Positions 36,881-45,484 of a stretch of DNA of 64,000 bases are shown here, in pieces. Below the pieces are notes generated by a model. It saw only the letters and a list, made by a program, of their open reading frames with translations, did no database searches and was not told where the DNA came from. Position numbers and translations under genes: made by a program. Each line of letters starts with the position of its first letter. The stretch's first letter is position 1. The DNA is from Stenotrophomonas maltophilia (GTDB lineage: Bacteria; Pseudomonadota; Gammaproteobacteria; Xanthomonadales; Xanthomonadaceae), in NCBI RefSeq assembly GCF_039555535.1, contig NZ_CP154630.1, positions 2,617,001 through 2,681,000 of the forward strand. Direction: 5' to 3'.

Positions 36881-37296
36881 GCCTGCTGGCCTCCACCCTG
36901 CTGGCGGTCGGCAAGGCCGCCGCCCCGGTTGGCCCGCAGGTCGGCCAGCACGCGGCCGCCGCACCCAGCCTGTTCGGTGCGGTGCTGGCGCTGCTGGCGG
37001 TGCTGGCCCTGGTCATCGGCCTGGGCTGGCTGCTCAAGCGCATGCCTGGCAGCGGCTTCCGCCCTGCCGAAGGCATGAAGCTGGTGGCCAGCCTCAGCGT
37101 CGGCGCCAAGGAACGCGTGGTGGTGGTCGAGGTCAACGGCCAGCAGCTGCTGCTGGGCGTCACCGCCGGCGGCATCAATACCCTGCATACCCTGCCCGAA
37201 CCGTTGCCGCCACCGGCGCCGGTACGCGTGCCGGACTTCAAGAACCTGCCGAATTTCGCCCAGCTGCTGCAGCAGCGGCTGCGCAAGGACCCCTGA
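36877..37296 (+). CDS. fliO: flagellar export component FliO
   Basis: 139 aa with a TTG start overlapping the fliN stop. One membrane helix (~30-50, FGAVLALLAVLALVIGLGWL) and a cytoplasmic tail with KERVVVVEVNGQQLLLGVT. It helps assemble the FliP ring of the export gate. Confidence 0.92.
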   Translation: MSLLASTLLAVGKAAAPVGPQVGQHAAAAPSLFGAVLALLAVLALVIGLGWLLKRMPGSGFRPAEGMKLVASLSVGAKERVVVVEVNGQQLLLGVTAGGINTLHTLPEPLPPPAPVRVPDFKNLPNFAQLLQQRLRKDP

Positions 37297-37297
37297 C

Positions 37298-38077
37298 ATG
37301 CGTGTCACCCGTACCCGTCTTGCCACCCTGATGCCGTGGCTGCTGTTGCTTGCCCTGTGCCTGTTGCCGGCACTGGCGTTCGCCGCGCCCGGCGCACCGA
37401 CCACGCCGCTGCCGGACATCAACGTCGGCAAGATCGGCGGTGCGCCGGTCAGCCTGCCGCTGCAGACCCTGCTGCTGATGACGGCGATCACCCTGATCCC
37501 GTCGATGCTGCTGGTGCTGACCTCGTTCACCCGCATCATCATCGTGCTGGGCCTGCTGCGCCAGGCGCTGGGCACGGGCCAGACGCCGTCCAACCAGGTG
37601 CTGCTGGGCCTGGCCCTGTTCCTGACCGCGATGATCATGCTGCCGACCTGGGACAAGGCTTGGAGCACCGGCATGGCGCCTTACCTCAACGGCGACATCG
37701 ACTTCCAGACCGCCTGGACGCTGACCACCACGCCGCTGCGCGCCTTCATGCTGGCGCAGATCCGCGAGACCGACCTGATGACCTTCGCCGGCATCGCCGG
37801 GCACGGCACCTACGCCAGCCCCGACGCGATCCCGTTCCCGGTGCTGGTCGCCTCGTTCGTCACCAGCGAGCTGAAGACCGCCTTCGAGATCGGCTTCCTG
37901 ATCTTCATCCCGTTCGTGATCATCGATCTGGTGGTGGCCAGCGTGCTGATGTCGATGGGCATGATGATGCTGTCGCCGATGCTGGTGTCGGCGCCGTTCA
38001 AGATCCTGCTGTTCGTGCTGGTCGATGGCTGGGTGCTGACAGTCGGCACACTGGCGGCGAGCTTCAATCCGGCTTGA
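37298..38077 (+). CDS. fliP: flagellar export gate protein FliP
   Basis: 259 aa, cleavable signal peptide (MRVTRTRLATLMPWLLLLAL ...) then four membrane segments. FliP5FliQ4FliR1 is the export channel. Signatures: ITLIPSMLLVLTSFTRIIIV, FVTSELKTAFEIGFLIFIPF and MGMMMLSPMLVSAPFKILLF. Confidence 0.97.
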   Translation: MRVTRTRLATLMPWLLLLALCLLPALAFAAPGAPTTPLPDINVGKIGGAPVSLPLQTLLLMTAITLIPSMLLVLTSFTRIIIVLGLLRQALGTGQTPSNQVLLGLALFLTAMIMLPTWDKAWSTGMAPYLNGDIDFQTAWTLTTTPLRAFMLAQIRETDLMTFAGIAGHGTYASPDAIPFPVLVASFVTSELKTAFEIGFLIFIPFVIIDLVVASVLMSMGMMMLSPMLVSAPFKILLFVLVDGWVLTVGTLAASFNPA

Positions 38078-38095
38078 CCCAACCCCGCAACGGCC

Positions 38096-38148
38096 GTCGA
38101 GCACGGCTCGACGCTACATGAGCGTTGCCGGGCACCGCCCGGCGCTAC
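38096..38148. repeat. two SMAG-type hairpins inside the fliP-fliQ gap
   Basis: GTCGAGCACGGCTCGACGCTAC and GCCGGGCACCGCCCGGCGCTAC, both ending in CTAC (GTAG on the minus strand). They separate two genes that touch or overlap in most bacteria. Confidence 0.75.
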
Positions 38149-38161
38149 CGATGGAAAGACC

Positions 38162-38431
38162 ATGTCTCCCGAACTTGCCCTGACCGAACTGCGTGGCGGC
38201 CTGATCACCGTGTTGTGGGTGGCCGGCCCGCTGCTGCTCACCGTACTGGTGGTGGGCGTGGTGGTCGGCGTCGTGCAGGCCGCCACCCAGCTCAACGAAC
38301 CGACCATCGCCTTCGTCGCCAAGGCGGCGGCGCTGACCGCGGTGCTGTTCGCGCTGGGCAGCCTGCTGATCGGCCACCTGGTTGAATTCACCACGCTGTT
38401 GTTCCAGCGCATCCCGCACCTGATCGGCTAG
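38162..38431 (+). CDS. fliQ: flagellar export gate protein FliQ
   Basis: 89 aa with two membrane helices (TVLWVAGPLLLTVLVVGVVV; ALTAVLFALGSLLIGHLV) around the conserved AATQLNEPTIAFVAK loop. Normal length; 84 bases after fliP because of inserted repeats. Confidence 0.96.
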   Translation: MSPELALTELRGGLITVLWVAGPLLLTVLVVGVVVGVVQAATQLNEPTIAFVAKAAALTAVLFALGSLLIGHLVEFTTLLFQRIPHLIG

Positions 38432-38444
38432 GACACACGCTTCG

Positions 38445-39236
38445 ATGGACGCCGCCACCCAGATGGCTGCCGACGGCCTGCAGGCCTTCGGCATGATCGG
38501 CACCGTACTGTGGACCATGCTGCGCATCGGTGCGGTGACCATGGCCATGCCCATGGTCGGCACCCGCGCGGTGCCGGCGCGGATCCGCGTGATCCTGGCC
38601 GGCACCCTTGCCATCGCGTTGGCACCACTGCTGCCGCCGGTACCGGACTGGACCGGCTTCGATGCCGCCACCGTGCTGACCATTGCGCGGGAACTGGCCA
38701 TCGGCGTGTCCATCGGCTTCCTGCTGCGCCTGGTGTTCGAAGCCGGTGCGCTGGCCGGCGAACTGATCGCCCAGGGCACCGGCCTGGCCTTCGCGCAGAT
38801 GAGCGACCCACTGCGCGGCGGCACCTCCGGCGTGATCGGGCAGTGGTTCTACCTGATGTTCGGCCTGCTGTTCTTCACCGCCAATGGCCACCTGGCGCTG
38901 ATCTCGCTGGTGGTGGACAGTTACCGGGCACTGCCGATCGGCGCCCCGCTGCCCGACCCGCACGCGTTCTTCAGCATTGCCCCGACCTTCCTGCTGACCG
39001 TACTGCGCGGCGCACTGACCCTGGCCATCCCGCTGACGGTGGCGATGCTGGCGGTCAATCTGGCGTTCGGCGTACTGGCCCGCGCCGCCCCGGCGCTGAA
39101 CCCGATCCAGTTGGGCCTGCCGGTCTCGCTGCTGCTGGGCCTGTTCCTGCTGGCCCTGCTGGCCGGTGAAATGGGGCCGCCGGTGCAGCGCTTGTTCGAT
39201 GCCGCCTTCCAGGCTGCGGACGCGGTTACACACTGA
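38445..39236 (+). CDS. fliR: flagellar export gate protein FliR
   Basis: 263 aa with about six membrane helices. It completes the FliPQR channel. Conserved: GTRAVPARIRVILAGTLAIA, IAQGTGLAFAQMSDP and NLAFGVLARAAPALNPIQLG. Last gene of the fliL unit. Confidence 0.95.
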   Translation: MDAATQMAADGLQAFGMIGTVLWTMLRIGAVTMAMPMVGTRAVPARIRVILAGTLAIALAPLLPPVPDWTGFDAATVLTIARELAIGVSIGFLLRLVFEAGALAGELIAQGTGLAFAQMSDPLRGGTSGVIGQWFYLMFGLLFFTANGHLALISLVVDSYRALPIGAPLPDPHAFFSIAPTFLLTVLRGALTLAIPLTVAMLAVNLAFGVLARAAPALNPIQLGLPVSLLLGLFLLALLAGEMGPPVQRLFDAAFQAADAVTH

Positions 39237-39277
39237 CCTGATCATCACGTTTTACTGGTTGCCATGCCTTCGTTTCT

Positions 39278-39343
39278 GTAGAGCCGAGCCCATGCTCGGC
39301 TGCCATTGGCCGGAGCGCTAGCCGAGCATGGGCTCGGCTCTAC
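39278..39343. repeat. paired inverted SMAG element
   Basis: GTAGAGCCGAGCCCATGCTCGGCT and AGCCGAGCATGGGCTCGGCTCTAC, almost the same as 4913-4982. It may end the fliR transcript. Confidence 0.8.
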
Positions 39344-39511
39344 AGGGGCGCAATTTCACGTCTTGCCGCTTGAAGTCCCCCCGGGTCCACGCGTTAGAGT
39401 GAATGCGCGGCGCCCAGGGGGACGCCGCGTCTGGTCGACGCACTGCGTCGGCCTGCCTCATGCATGCCCCACCGTGGTTTCCGTCGACAGGCAGGTCCGG
39501 GAGACTGACGA

Positions 39512-41644
39512 ATGCTGGTAGGCACGTACAATCCTTGGCTGGTGGCGATCTCGTTGCTGGTCGCCGTGATGGCTTCGTACACCGCGCTGGCGATGGCCGG
39601 GCGCACCGTCACCGCACCAGGCAAGGGCGCGGCGTGGTGGTGGCGCCTGGGGGGCGGCTTCGCCATGGGCCTGGGCATCTGGTCGATGCACTTCATCGGC
39701 ATGCTCGCCTTCGACCTGCCCATTCCACTGGGCTACGACCTGCCCATCACCCTGCTCTCGCTGGCGTTGGCGATCGCCTCGTCTGTGTTCGCGCTGTGGC
39801 TGGTGTCACTGCGCACCCTGCCGCATCCCCGCCTGGCCGGCGGGGCATTGCTGATGGGTACCGGCATCGCCTGCATGCACTACGTCGGCATGGCGGCCAT
39901 GCGCATGCAACCCGGCATCGACTATGACCCGGGCTGGCTGCTGTTCTCGCTGATGGTGGCGGTCGCCGCCTCGTGGACTGCGCTGTATGTGGCATTCCGC
40001 CTGCGCGCGCAGCGCACCCGTGTCGGCGACCGCCTCGCGGCCGCCGGCCTGCTCGGGCTGGCCATCGTCGGCATGCACTACACCGGCATGGCCGCCGCAC
40101 GCTTTCCGGAAGGCAGCATCTGCGGCGCGGCGGTCGGCGATGGCCTGCAGAGCGAATGGCTGGCCATGCTGGTGGTGCTGCTGACCGTCGCAATCCTGGC
40201 CGTGGTGCTGGTGGTGTCGTGGCTGGACCAGCGGGTCGAGGCCCAGCTGCTGCGCCTGCGCAACTCGATGTTGAGCACCTCCCTGACCGACGCGCAGCAG
40301 GAGCTGACCCAGGCTGCACTGCATGATCCGCTCACCCGCCTGCCGAACCGCCTGCTGCTGCAGCGGCGCATCGTGCAGGCGCTGGCCGAGGCCGAACAGG
40401 GCGGCAGCCGTTTCGCAGTGATGTTCATGGATCTTGACGGCTTCAAGCAGGTCAACGATGCCTATGGCCACCAGGCCGGCGACGCGCTGCTGGTGGCGGT
40501 GGCCGAGCGCACCCGCCAGCTGCTGCGCCCCCATGACATGCTGGCCCGCCTCGGCGGCGATGAGTTCGTGCTGGTGGTACGCATCGAGCACGACGAGGAT
40601 CTGCCTACCCTCGCCCGGCGCATCCTGCAGGCGGTCGGCAGCGGACCGCTGCTGCCGGACAACGAACTTCAGGTAACCGCCAGCATCGGCGTGGCGATCT
40701 GCCCCGACCATGCTGCCAGCGAGCGGCAGCTGATGGCGTTTGCCGACGCGGCGATGTACCAGGCCAAGGAGTCCGGACGCAACGCCTTCGTGCTGTTCGC
40801 GGACTGGATGAACGACAGTGCCGAGCAGCAGTTCCGGCTGCTGGCCGACCTGCGCCGGGCGATCGGCAGCGACCAGTTGTTCCTGAACTTCCAGCCCAAG
40901 ATCCGCGTCGCGACGCAGAAGGTGGCCGGCGCCGAGGCGTTGATCCGCTGGCGGCATCCGGAACATGGCCTGATTCCGCCCGATCGATTCATCCGCCTGG
41001 CCGAGCGCAGCGGCGCGATCAACGACATCGGGCGCTGGGCGCTGGACCAGGCCTGCCAGCAGCTGCGGCGATGGCACGTTGCCGGTCATGAAGGCTGGTC
41101 GATGTCGGTGAACCTGTCGCCGGTGCAGTTCAGCTCGCCGCACCTGCTGCAGGACGTGCGCACGGTGATCGAGCGCCACAACATCGCGCCACGGCACCTG
41201 GTGCTGGAAATCACCGAAAGCACGGTGATGCGCGATACCGACACCAGCCTGCGCCTGTTGCAGGCACTGTCGGCACTGGGCGTAGGCATTTCCATCGACG
41301 ACTTCGGCACCGGCTATTCCAGCCTGCTGTACCTGAAGCGGCTGCCGGCCACCGAGATCAAGATCGACCACGCCTTCGTGCGCGACCTGGAGCACAGCGC
41401 CGAGGACGTGGTGATCGTCTCGGCGATCGTGGCGCTGGGCCATGCGCTGGACATGGACATCGTCGCCGAAGGCGTGGAAACCGCCGCCCAGCGCGCCTAC
41501 CTGGAGCGTCTGGGCTGCGACTACCTGCAGGGCTACCTGCTGGGCCGGCCGGTCGATGCAGCGCGCTTCATGCAGCTGCACGACCTGCCACGGCCGCGGG
41601 TGGAACTGGCGCAGAGCCCGCCGCCGCAACACCCGCCCGGATAA
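39512..41644 (+). CDS. membrane MHYT-GGDEF-EAL c-di-GMP enzyme
   Basis: 710 aa. Residues 1-240: seven-helix MHYT sensor with its motifs at 59-61 (MHF), 122-124 and 188-190 (MHY), each followed by xGM; MHYT domains are thought to bind a metal and sense a diatomic gas. Residues ~270-430: GGDEF cyclase domain with LGGDEF (347-352) and the inhibitory RxxD site (339-342). Residues ~445-700: EAL phosphodiesterase with EALIRW (475-480), VNLSP, LEITES, DDFGTGYSSL, KIDHAF and AEGVET. All catalytic motifs are present, so both making and breaking of c-di-GMP are possible. It sits between fliR and flhB. Confidence 0.95.
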   Translation: MLVGTYNPWLVAISLLVAVMASYTALAMAGRTVTAPGKGAAWWWRLGGGFAMGLGIWSMHFIGMLAFDLPIPLGYDLPITLLSLALAIASSVFALWLVSLRTLPHPRLAGGALLMGTGIACMHYVGMAAMRMQPGIDYDPGWLLFSLMVAVAASWTALYVAFRLRAQRTRVGDRLAAAGLLGLAIVGMHYTGMAAARFPEGSICGAAVGDGLQSEWLAMLVVLLTVAILAVVLVVSWLDQRVEAQLLRLRNSMLSTSLTDAQQELTQAALHDPLTRLPNRLLLQRRIVQALAEAEQGGSRFAVMFMDLDGFKQVNDAYGHQAGDALLVAVAERTRQLLRPHDMLARLGGDEFVLVVRIEHDEDLPTLARRILQAVGSGPLLPDNELQVTASIGVAICPDHAASERQLMAFADAAMYQAKESGRNAFVLFADWMNDSAEQQFRLLADLRRAIGSDQLFLNFQPKIRVATQKVAGAEALIRWRHPEHGLIPPDRFIRLAERSGAINDIGRWALDQACQQLRRWHVAGHEGWSMSVNLSPVQFSSPHLLQDVRTVIERHNIAPRHLVLEITESTVMRDTDTSLRLLQALSALGVGISIDDFGTGYSSLLYLKRLPATEIKIDHAFVRDLEHSAEDVVIVSAIVALGHALDMDIVAEGVETAAQRAYLERLGCDYLQGYLLGRPVDAARFMQLHDLPRPRVELAQSPPPQHPPG

Positions 41645-41660
41645 CGCCTCGCGGCGCGGC

Positions 41661-41770
41661 CGCCCGCCATCACGGAACGACTCCTTCGACACCCTCCTGT
41701 AGAGCCGAGCCTGCGCTCGGCTGCGCTTCGCGCTTGAGCCAACCGCAGCCGAGCATGGGCTCGGCCCTAC
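41661..41770 (+). repeat. 110-base direct repeat, copy A (contains SMAG pair)
   Basis: It aligns without gaps to 44142-44251, with about nine differences counted by eye. It starts CGCCCGCCATCACGGAACG and includes a paired SMAG element (41699-41770). The two copies flank the hydrolase gene. Confidence 0.85.
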
Positions 41771-41788
41771 AAATGCCCCGCGCCTCCT

Positions 41789-41812
41789 GTAGCGCCGAGC
41801 CTGCGCTCGGCT
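41789..41812. repeat. SMAG half element
   Basis: GTAGCGCCGAGC-CTGC-GCTCGGCT, just upstream of the hydrolase gene. Confidence 0.65.
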
Positions 41813-41854
41813 CCCGTATGATGGGCCGCGCGACCGTCATGCAAGGAAGAGCCC

Positions 41855-44106
41855 GTGGCCCTACGCACTACCCTTGCTGGCCTGTTGCTGGCCCTTGCTG
41901 TTGGCCACGCCACCGCCGCTGATCTGCCGTGGTCATTGCCAGCCGATGCTTCCCCGGTCCAGGTCGACGCTGCCCTGCAGACCCTTGGCAAGGGCGTGCT
42001 GAAGTCGCCCAGCCTGACCGACGCACAGCGCAGCCACGCGCTGCTTGCGCTGGACCGGACCAGCGAAGCGCGGCGATCGATCCAGCAGGCACGCGCATCG
42101 CTTGCAAGCGACGGTGATACCGCGGCGGTGCAGCGCTGGGTGCCGATGCTGCTGCTCGCCACCGCCGGCGAGCAGGACGCAGCGGGGTATGCGCGTGCCT
42201 TCCACAGCACCTTCGCTGCCCTCGACGACGTTGCCGCGGTGCAGGCCGATGCCGCGCTCTCGGCTGAGCCAGCCCCGGTGCGCGCGCAGCTGGAGCAGGC
42301 CATCGCCGCGCAGGCGGGGGCCGCGACCGTCACCGAGGCCGTCGCCCTGGAACTGCTGCGCCTGCGGGCGGTACTGCGTGCACAGACCCTTGCCGCCGCA
42401 CTGGCCCCTGCGCTGGTCGCCGCGGAAGAGCAGCGTCGCTTCGTCATCGACGATGCCCTGCGCATCCCCGCCGGCGATGGCGTCGTGCTGTCGGCGCAGC
42501 TGGCACGGCCACGCGCCGCCAGGGCTCCGCTGCCTGCAGCAATGCTGTTCACCATCTACACCGATCCACCCAAGAACCGGCAGAAGATGCTGCTGGCCGC
42601 CGCACATGGCTACGCCGGCATCGTGGTCGATGCCCGTGGCAAGGGTCGGGGCATCAGCACCATCGCTCCCTATGAGCATGACGGCGGGGACGCCAACGCA
42701 GCCATCGACTGGATCAGCCACCAGCCGTGGAACGATGGCCGGGTGGCCATGTATGGCGGCAGCTATGAGGGCTTCACTGCCTGGGCGGCGGCGCGCCATC
42801 ACCATCCCGCACTGAGGACCATCGTGCCCTACGTTGCCGCCATCCCCGGCCAGGGCCTGCCGATGGAAAACAACGTGTTCCTGAGTGCCAACTACGGTTG
42901 GGCGTTCTATGTGGCCAATGGCCCGATGCTGGACAACGACACCTACAACCAGAACGAGCGCTGGTCGCAGCTGCCGCGCCGCTGGTATGCCTCCGGCCGC
43001 CCCTACCGGCAGATCGACCAGGTCGATGGCACGCCGAACCCCTGGCTGCAGCGCTGGCTCGACCACCCGGCGTACGACGCTTACTGGCAGTCAATGGTTC
43101 CCTATGGCGACCAGTTCGACGACATCCGCATCCCGGTACTGACCATCACCGGCTACTACGACGATGGCCAGATCTCGGCACTGCAGTACTTCAAGGACCA
43201 CCTGCGGCACCGCCCCGATGCGGACCATGCCCTGCTGATCGGCCCCTACGACCATCGTGGTGCGCAGTCGGCGGTCAAACCGCTGCAGCTGCGTGATTAC
43301 GCGGTCGACCCCGCCGCGCAGTTCGATACCCCGGCAGTCACCTTCCAGTGGCTGGACCATGTGCTGCGCGGCGCGGCGCGCCGCGTCCTGCGCTGGTGCC
43401 CGACCGCGTGAACTACCAGCTGATGGGCGCCAACCGCTGGGGCCATGCGGCAACGCTGGACGCCGCCGCGGGTGCCCACCGCCGCTACCACCTGTCGGCC
43501 GCACCCGCTTCGGCCGATGGCTACCACCGCCTGCAGGAACAGCCGCCAGCGCCAGACCAGCTGGGGCAGACCGTGGACCTGGCCGACCGCAATGAAATGC
43601 GGCATGGCTACTACCCGTTCCCGATCATCGCAGCACAGGACGAAAGGGATACGGCGCTGTCCTTTGTCACCGATCCCTTTACAGGCCCGATGGATCTGGT
43701 GGGCAGCTTCTCCGGCGACCTGAAGGTCCGGATCAACAAGCGCGACTTCGATTTCACCGTCACCCTGTACGAACTGATGGCCGATGGACGCCGGATGCAG
43801 CTGTCCTACTACATGGGCCGGGCCAGCCACGTGCGTGACCCGACCACGCGCCAGCTGCTTCAGCCAGGCCAATGGACCCACCTGCCCTTCGACCGCACGC
43901 GCATGGTGGCGCGCCGACTGGCCGCCGGCAGCCGCCTGCTGGTGAAGGTGGATGTACTGAAGGACGCGATGCACCAGGTGAACCACGGTACCGGCCGCGA
44001 TGTCAGCGACGAGAGCGTGGCCGATGCGGGTGAACCGCTGCGGGTGGACTGGCACAGCGACAGCATGTTGTCGATTCCGCTGCAGCCGGTGAAGCCGGAC
44101 GGATGA
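41855..44106 (+). pseudogene. secreted CocE/NonD (PepX, S15) family hydrolase, frameshifted
   Basis: Two frames make one protein of ~750 residues: 41855-43411 (GTG start behind AAGGAAG) and, shifted by -1/+2, about 43370-44106. Signal peptide LAGLLLALAVGHATA. Alpha/beta hydrolase with nucleophile motif GGSYEG, Asp near YYDDGQ and His in GPYDHRG; the second part has the PepX C-terminal jelly roll (DTALSFVTDPFTGPMDLVGS). The family acts on acyl-ester or X-Pro amide bonds. The shift falls in the run GCGCGGCGCGGCGCGCCGCG (43366-43385), before the C-terminal domain. It may be a real inactivation, a slippage site or a sequencing error. The only gene here unrelated to motility or signalling. Confidence 0.85.
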
Positions 44107-44141
44107 TTGCGCCGGGCACGGCCCGGCATTGCCCGTGCCGC

Positions 44142-44251
44142 CGCCCGCCATCACGGAACGGTTCCTGCAACACCCTCCTGTAGAGCCGAGCCTGCGCTCG
44201 GCTGCGCTTCGCGCCTGGGCCAACCGCAGCCGAGCGCGGGCTCGGCTCTAC
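44142..44251 (+). repeat. 110-base direct repeat, copy B (contains SMAG pair)
   Basis: Partner of 41661-41770. Its first ~25 bases (CCATCACGGAACGGTTC-C-TGCA) also match the flhB promoter at 44299-44319. The SMAG pair spans 44180-44251. Confidence 0.85.
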
Positions 44252-44263
44252 AAACGGGCATCC

Positions 44264-44294
44264 GGTAGATCCACGCCATGCGTGGATGAGCTAC
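44264..44294. repeat. SMAG element
   Basis: GTAGATCCACGC-CAT-GCGTGGATGAGCTAC, the classic GTAG hairpin form, just before the flhB promoter. Confidence 0.75.
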
Positions 44295-44303
44295 CCACCA
44301 TCA

Positions 44304-44319
44304 CGGAACGGTTCTTGCA
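44304..44319 (+). promoter_or_regulatory. sigma-54 promoter of flhB
   Basis: CGGAACGGTTCTTGCA: -24 GG and -12 TTGCA with 10 bases between GG and GC, 34 bases before flhB. The -24 box is weaker than in the flgB site. Confidence 0.65.
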
Positions 44320-44353
44320 CGCACCCCGGCATCCCCTGCCGTAGTGCCCCGTG

Positions 44354-45484
44354 ATGTCCGAGAACGAATCCGCCGGCGAAAAGACCGAGCAACCGACCGA
44401 AAAACGCCTGCGCGACGCCCGTGAACAGGGCAACCTGCCGCGCTCGCGCGAACTCGGCACGGCCGCCGTATTCGGCGCCGGCGTGCTGGCGGTGATGGCG
44501 ATGAGTGGCTCGATCGGCCGTGGCGCCACGGCCTGGATGAAGCAGGCGCTGAGCCCGGAACAGAGCCTGCGGCAGAACCCGAAGGAGCTGTTCGGCCACT
44601 TCGGTGACCTGCTGCTGCAGTTCATGCTGGTGATCGCGCCGCTGGTGCTGGTCTGCCTGCTGGCCAGCTTCGTCGCCCCGCTGGTGATGGGTGGCCTGCG
44701 CTGGTCGCAGAAGGCGTTGCTGCCCGACATCAACCGCATGAACCCGATGAGCGGGCTCAAGCGCCTGTACGGCCCGGAGGCCATTGCCGAGTTCACCAAA
44801 TCGCTGCTGCGCGTGGCCTTCGTCGGCGTCGCCGCCGGGCTGGTGGTCTGGAACGGCTTTGACACCCTGCGCGGGCTGATCCACCACCCGCTGGAGACGG
44901 CCATCACCGACGGGCTCGGCTTCACCCTGCGCCTGCTGCTGGCCACCGCCGGCGCCATGCTGGTGCTGGCCGCCATCGATGCGCCGTACCAGCGCTGGAA
45001 CTGGATGCGCAAGCTGAAGATGACCCGTGAAGAGCTGCGCCGGGAAATGAAGGAAAGCGAAGGCAGCCCAGAGGTGAAGGGCCGCATCCGCCAGCTGCAG
45101 CAGCAGATGGCCAACCGCCGGATGATGGAAGCGGTGCCCACCGCCGACGTGGTGGTGGTCAACCCCACCCACTACGCGGTGGCCCTGAAGTACGAAGGCG
45201 GGGCCATGAACGCCCCCACCGTGGTCGCGCTGGGCGTGGACGAGACCGCCCTGCGCATCCGTGAGGTGGCCGACGGCAACAAGGTCGCGATCGTCTCCGC
45301 CCCGCCTTTGGCACGCGCCTTGTATCGGGAAGGCCAACTCGGAAAGGAAATCCCCGTGAGACTGTATTCGGCCGTCGCCCAGGTCCTGTCCTACGTCTAC
45401 CAGCTGCGCGCCTGGCGCACTGGCCCGATGCCGGACGCCCCGCACATCCAGGTGGATGAATTCGGCAAGGGAGGCCGCCCGTGA
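44354..45484 (+). CDS. flhB: flagellar export switch protein FlhB
   Basis: 376 aa from the ATG (a GTG one codon earlier is possible). N-terminal KTEQPTEKRLRDAREQGNLP, four membrane helices, then the cytoplasmic domain with the self-cleaving NPTH site (VVVVNPTHYAVALKY) used to change export from hook to filament substrates. The stop overlaps flhA (GTGA). Confidence 0.96.
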   Translation: MSENESAGEKTEQPTEKRLRDAREQGNLPRSRELGTAAVFGAGVLAVMAMSGSIGRGATAWMKQALSPEQSLRQNPKELFGHFGDLLLQFMLVIAPLVLVCLLASFVAPLVMGGLRWSQKALLPDINRMNPMSGLKRLYGPEAIAEFTKSLLRVAFVGVAAGLVVWNGFDTLRGLIHHPLETAITDGLGFTLRLLLATAGAMLVLAAIDAPYQRWNWMRKLKMTREELRREMKESEGSPEVKGRIRQLQQQMANRRMMEAVPTADVVVVNPTHYAVALKYEGGAMNAPTVVALGVDETALRIREVADGNKVAIVSAPPLARALYREGQLGKEIPVRLYSAVAQVLSYVYQLRAWRTGPMPDAPHIQVDEFGKGGRP

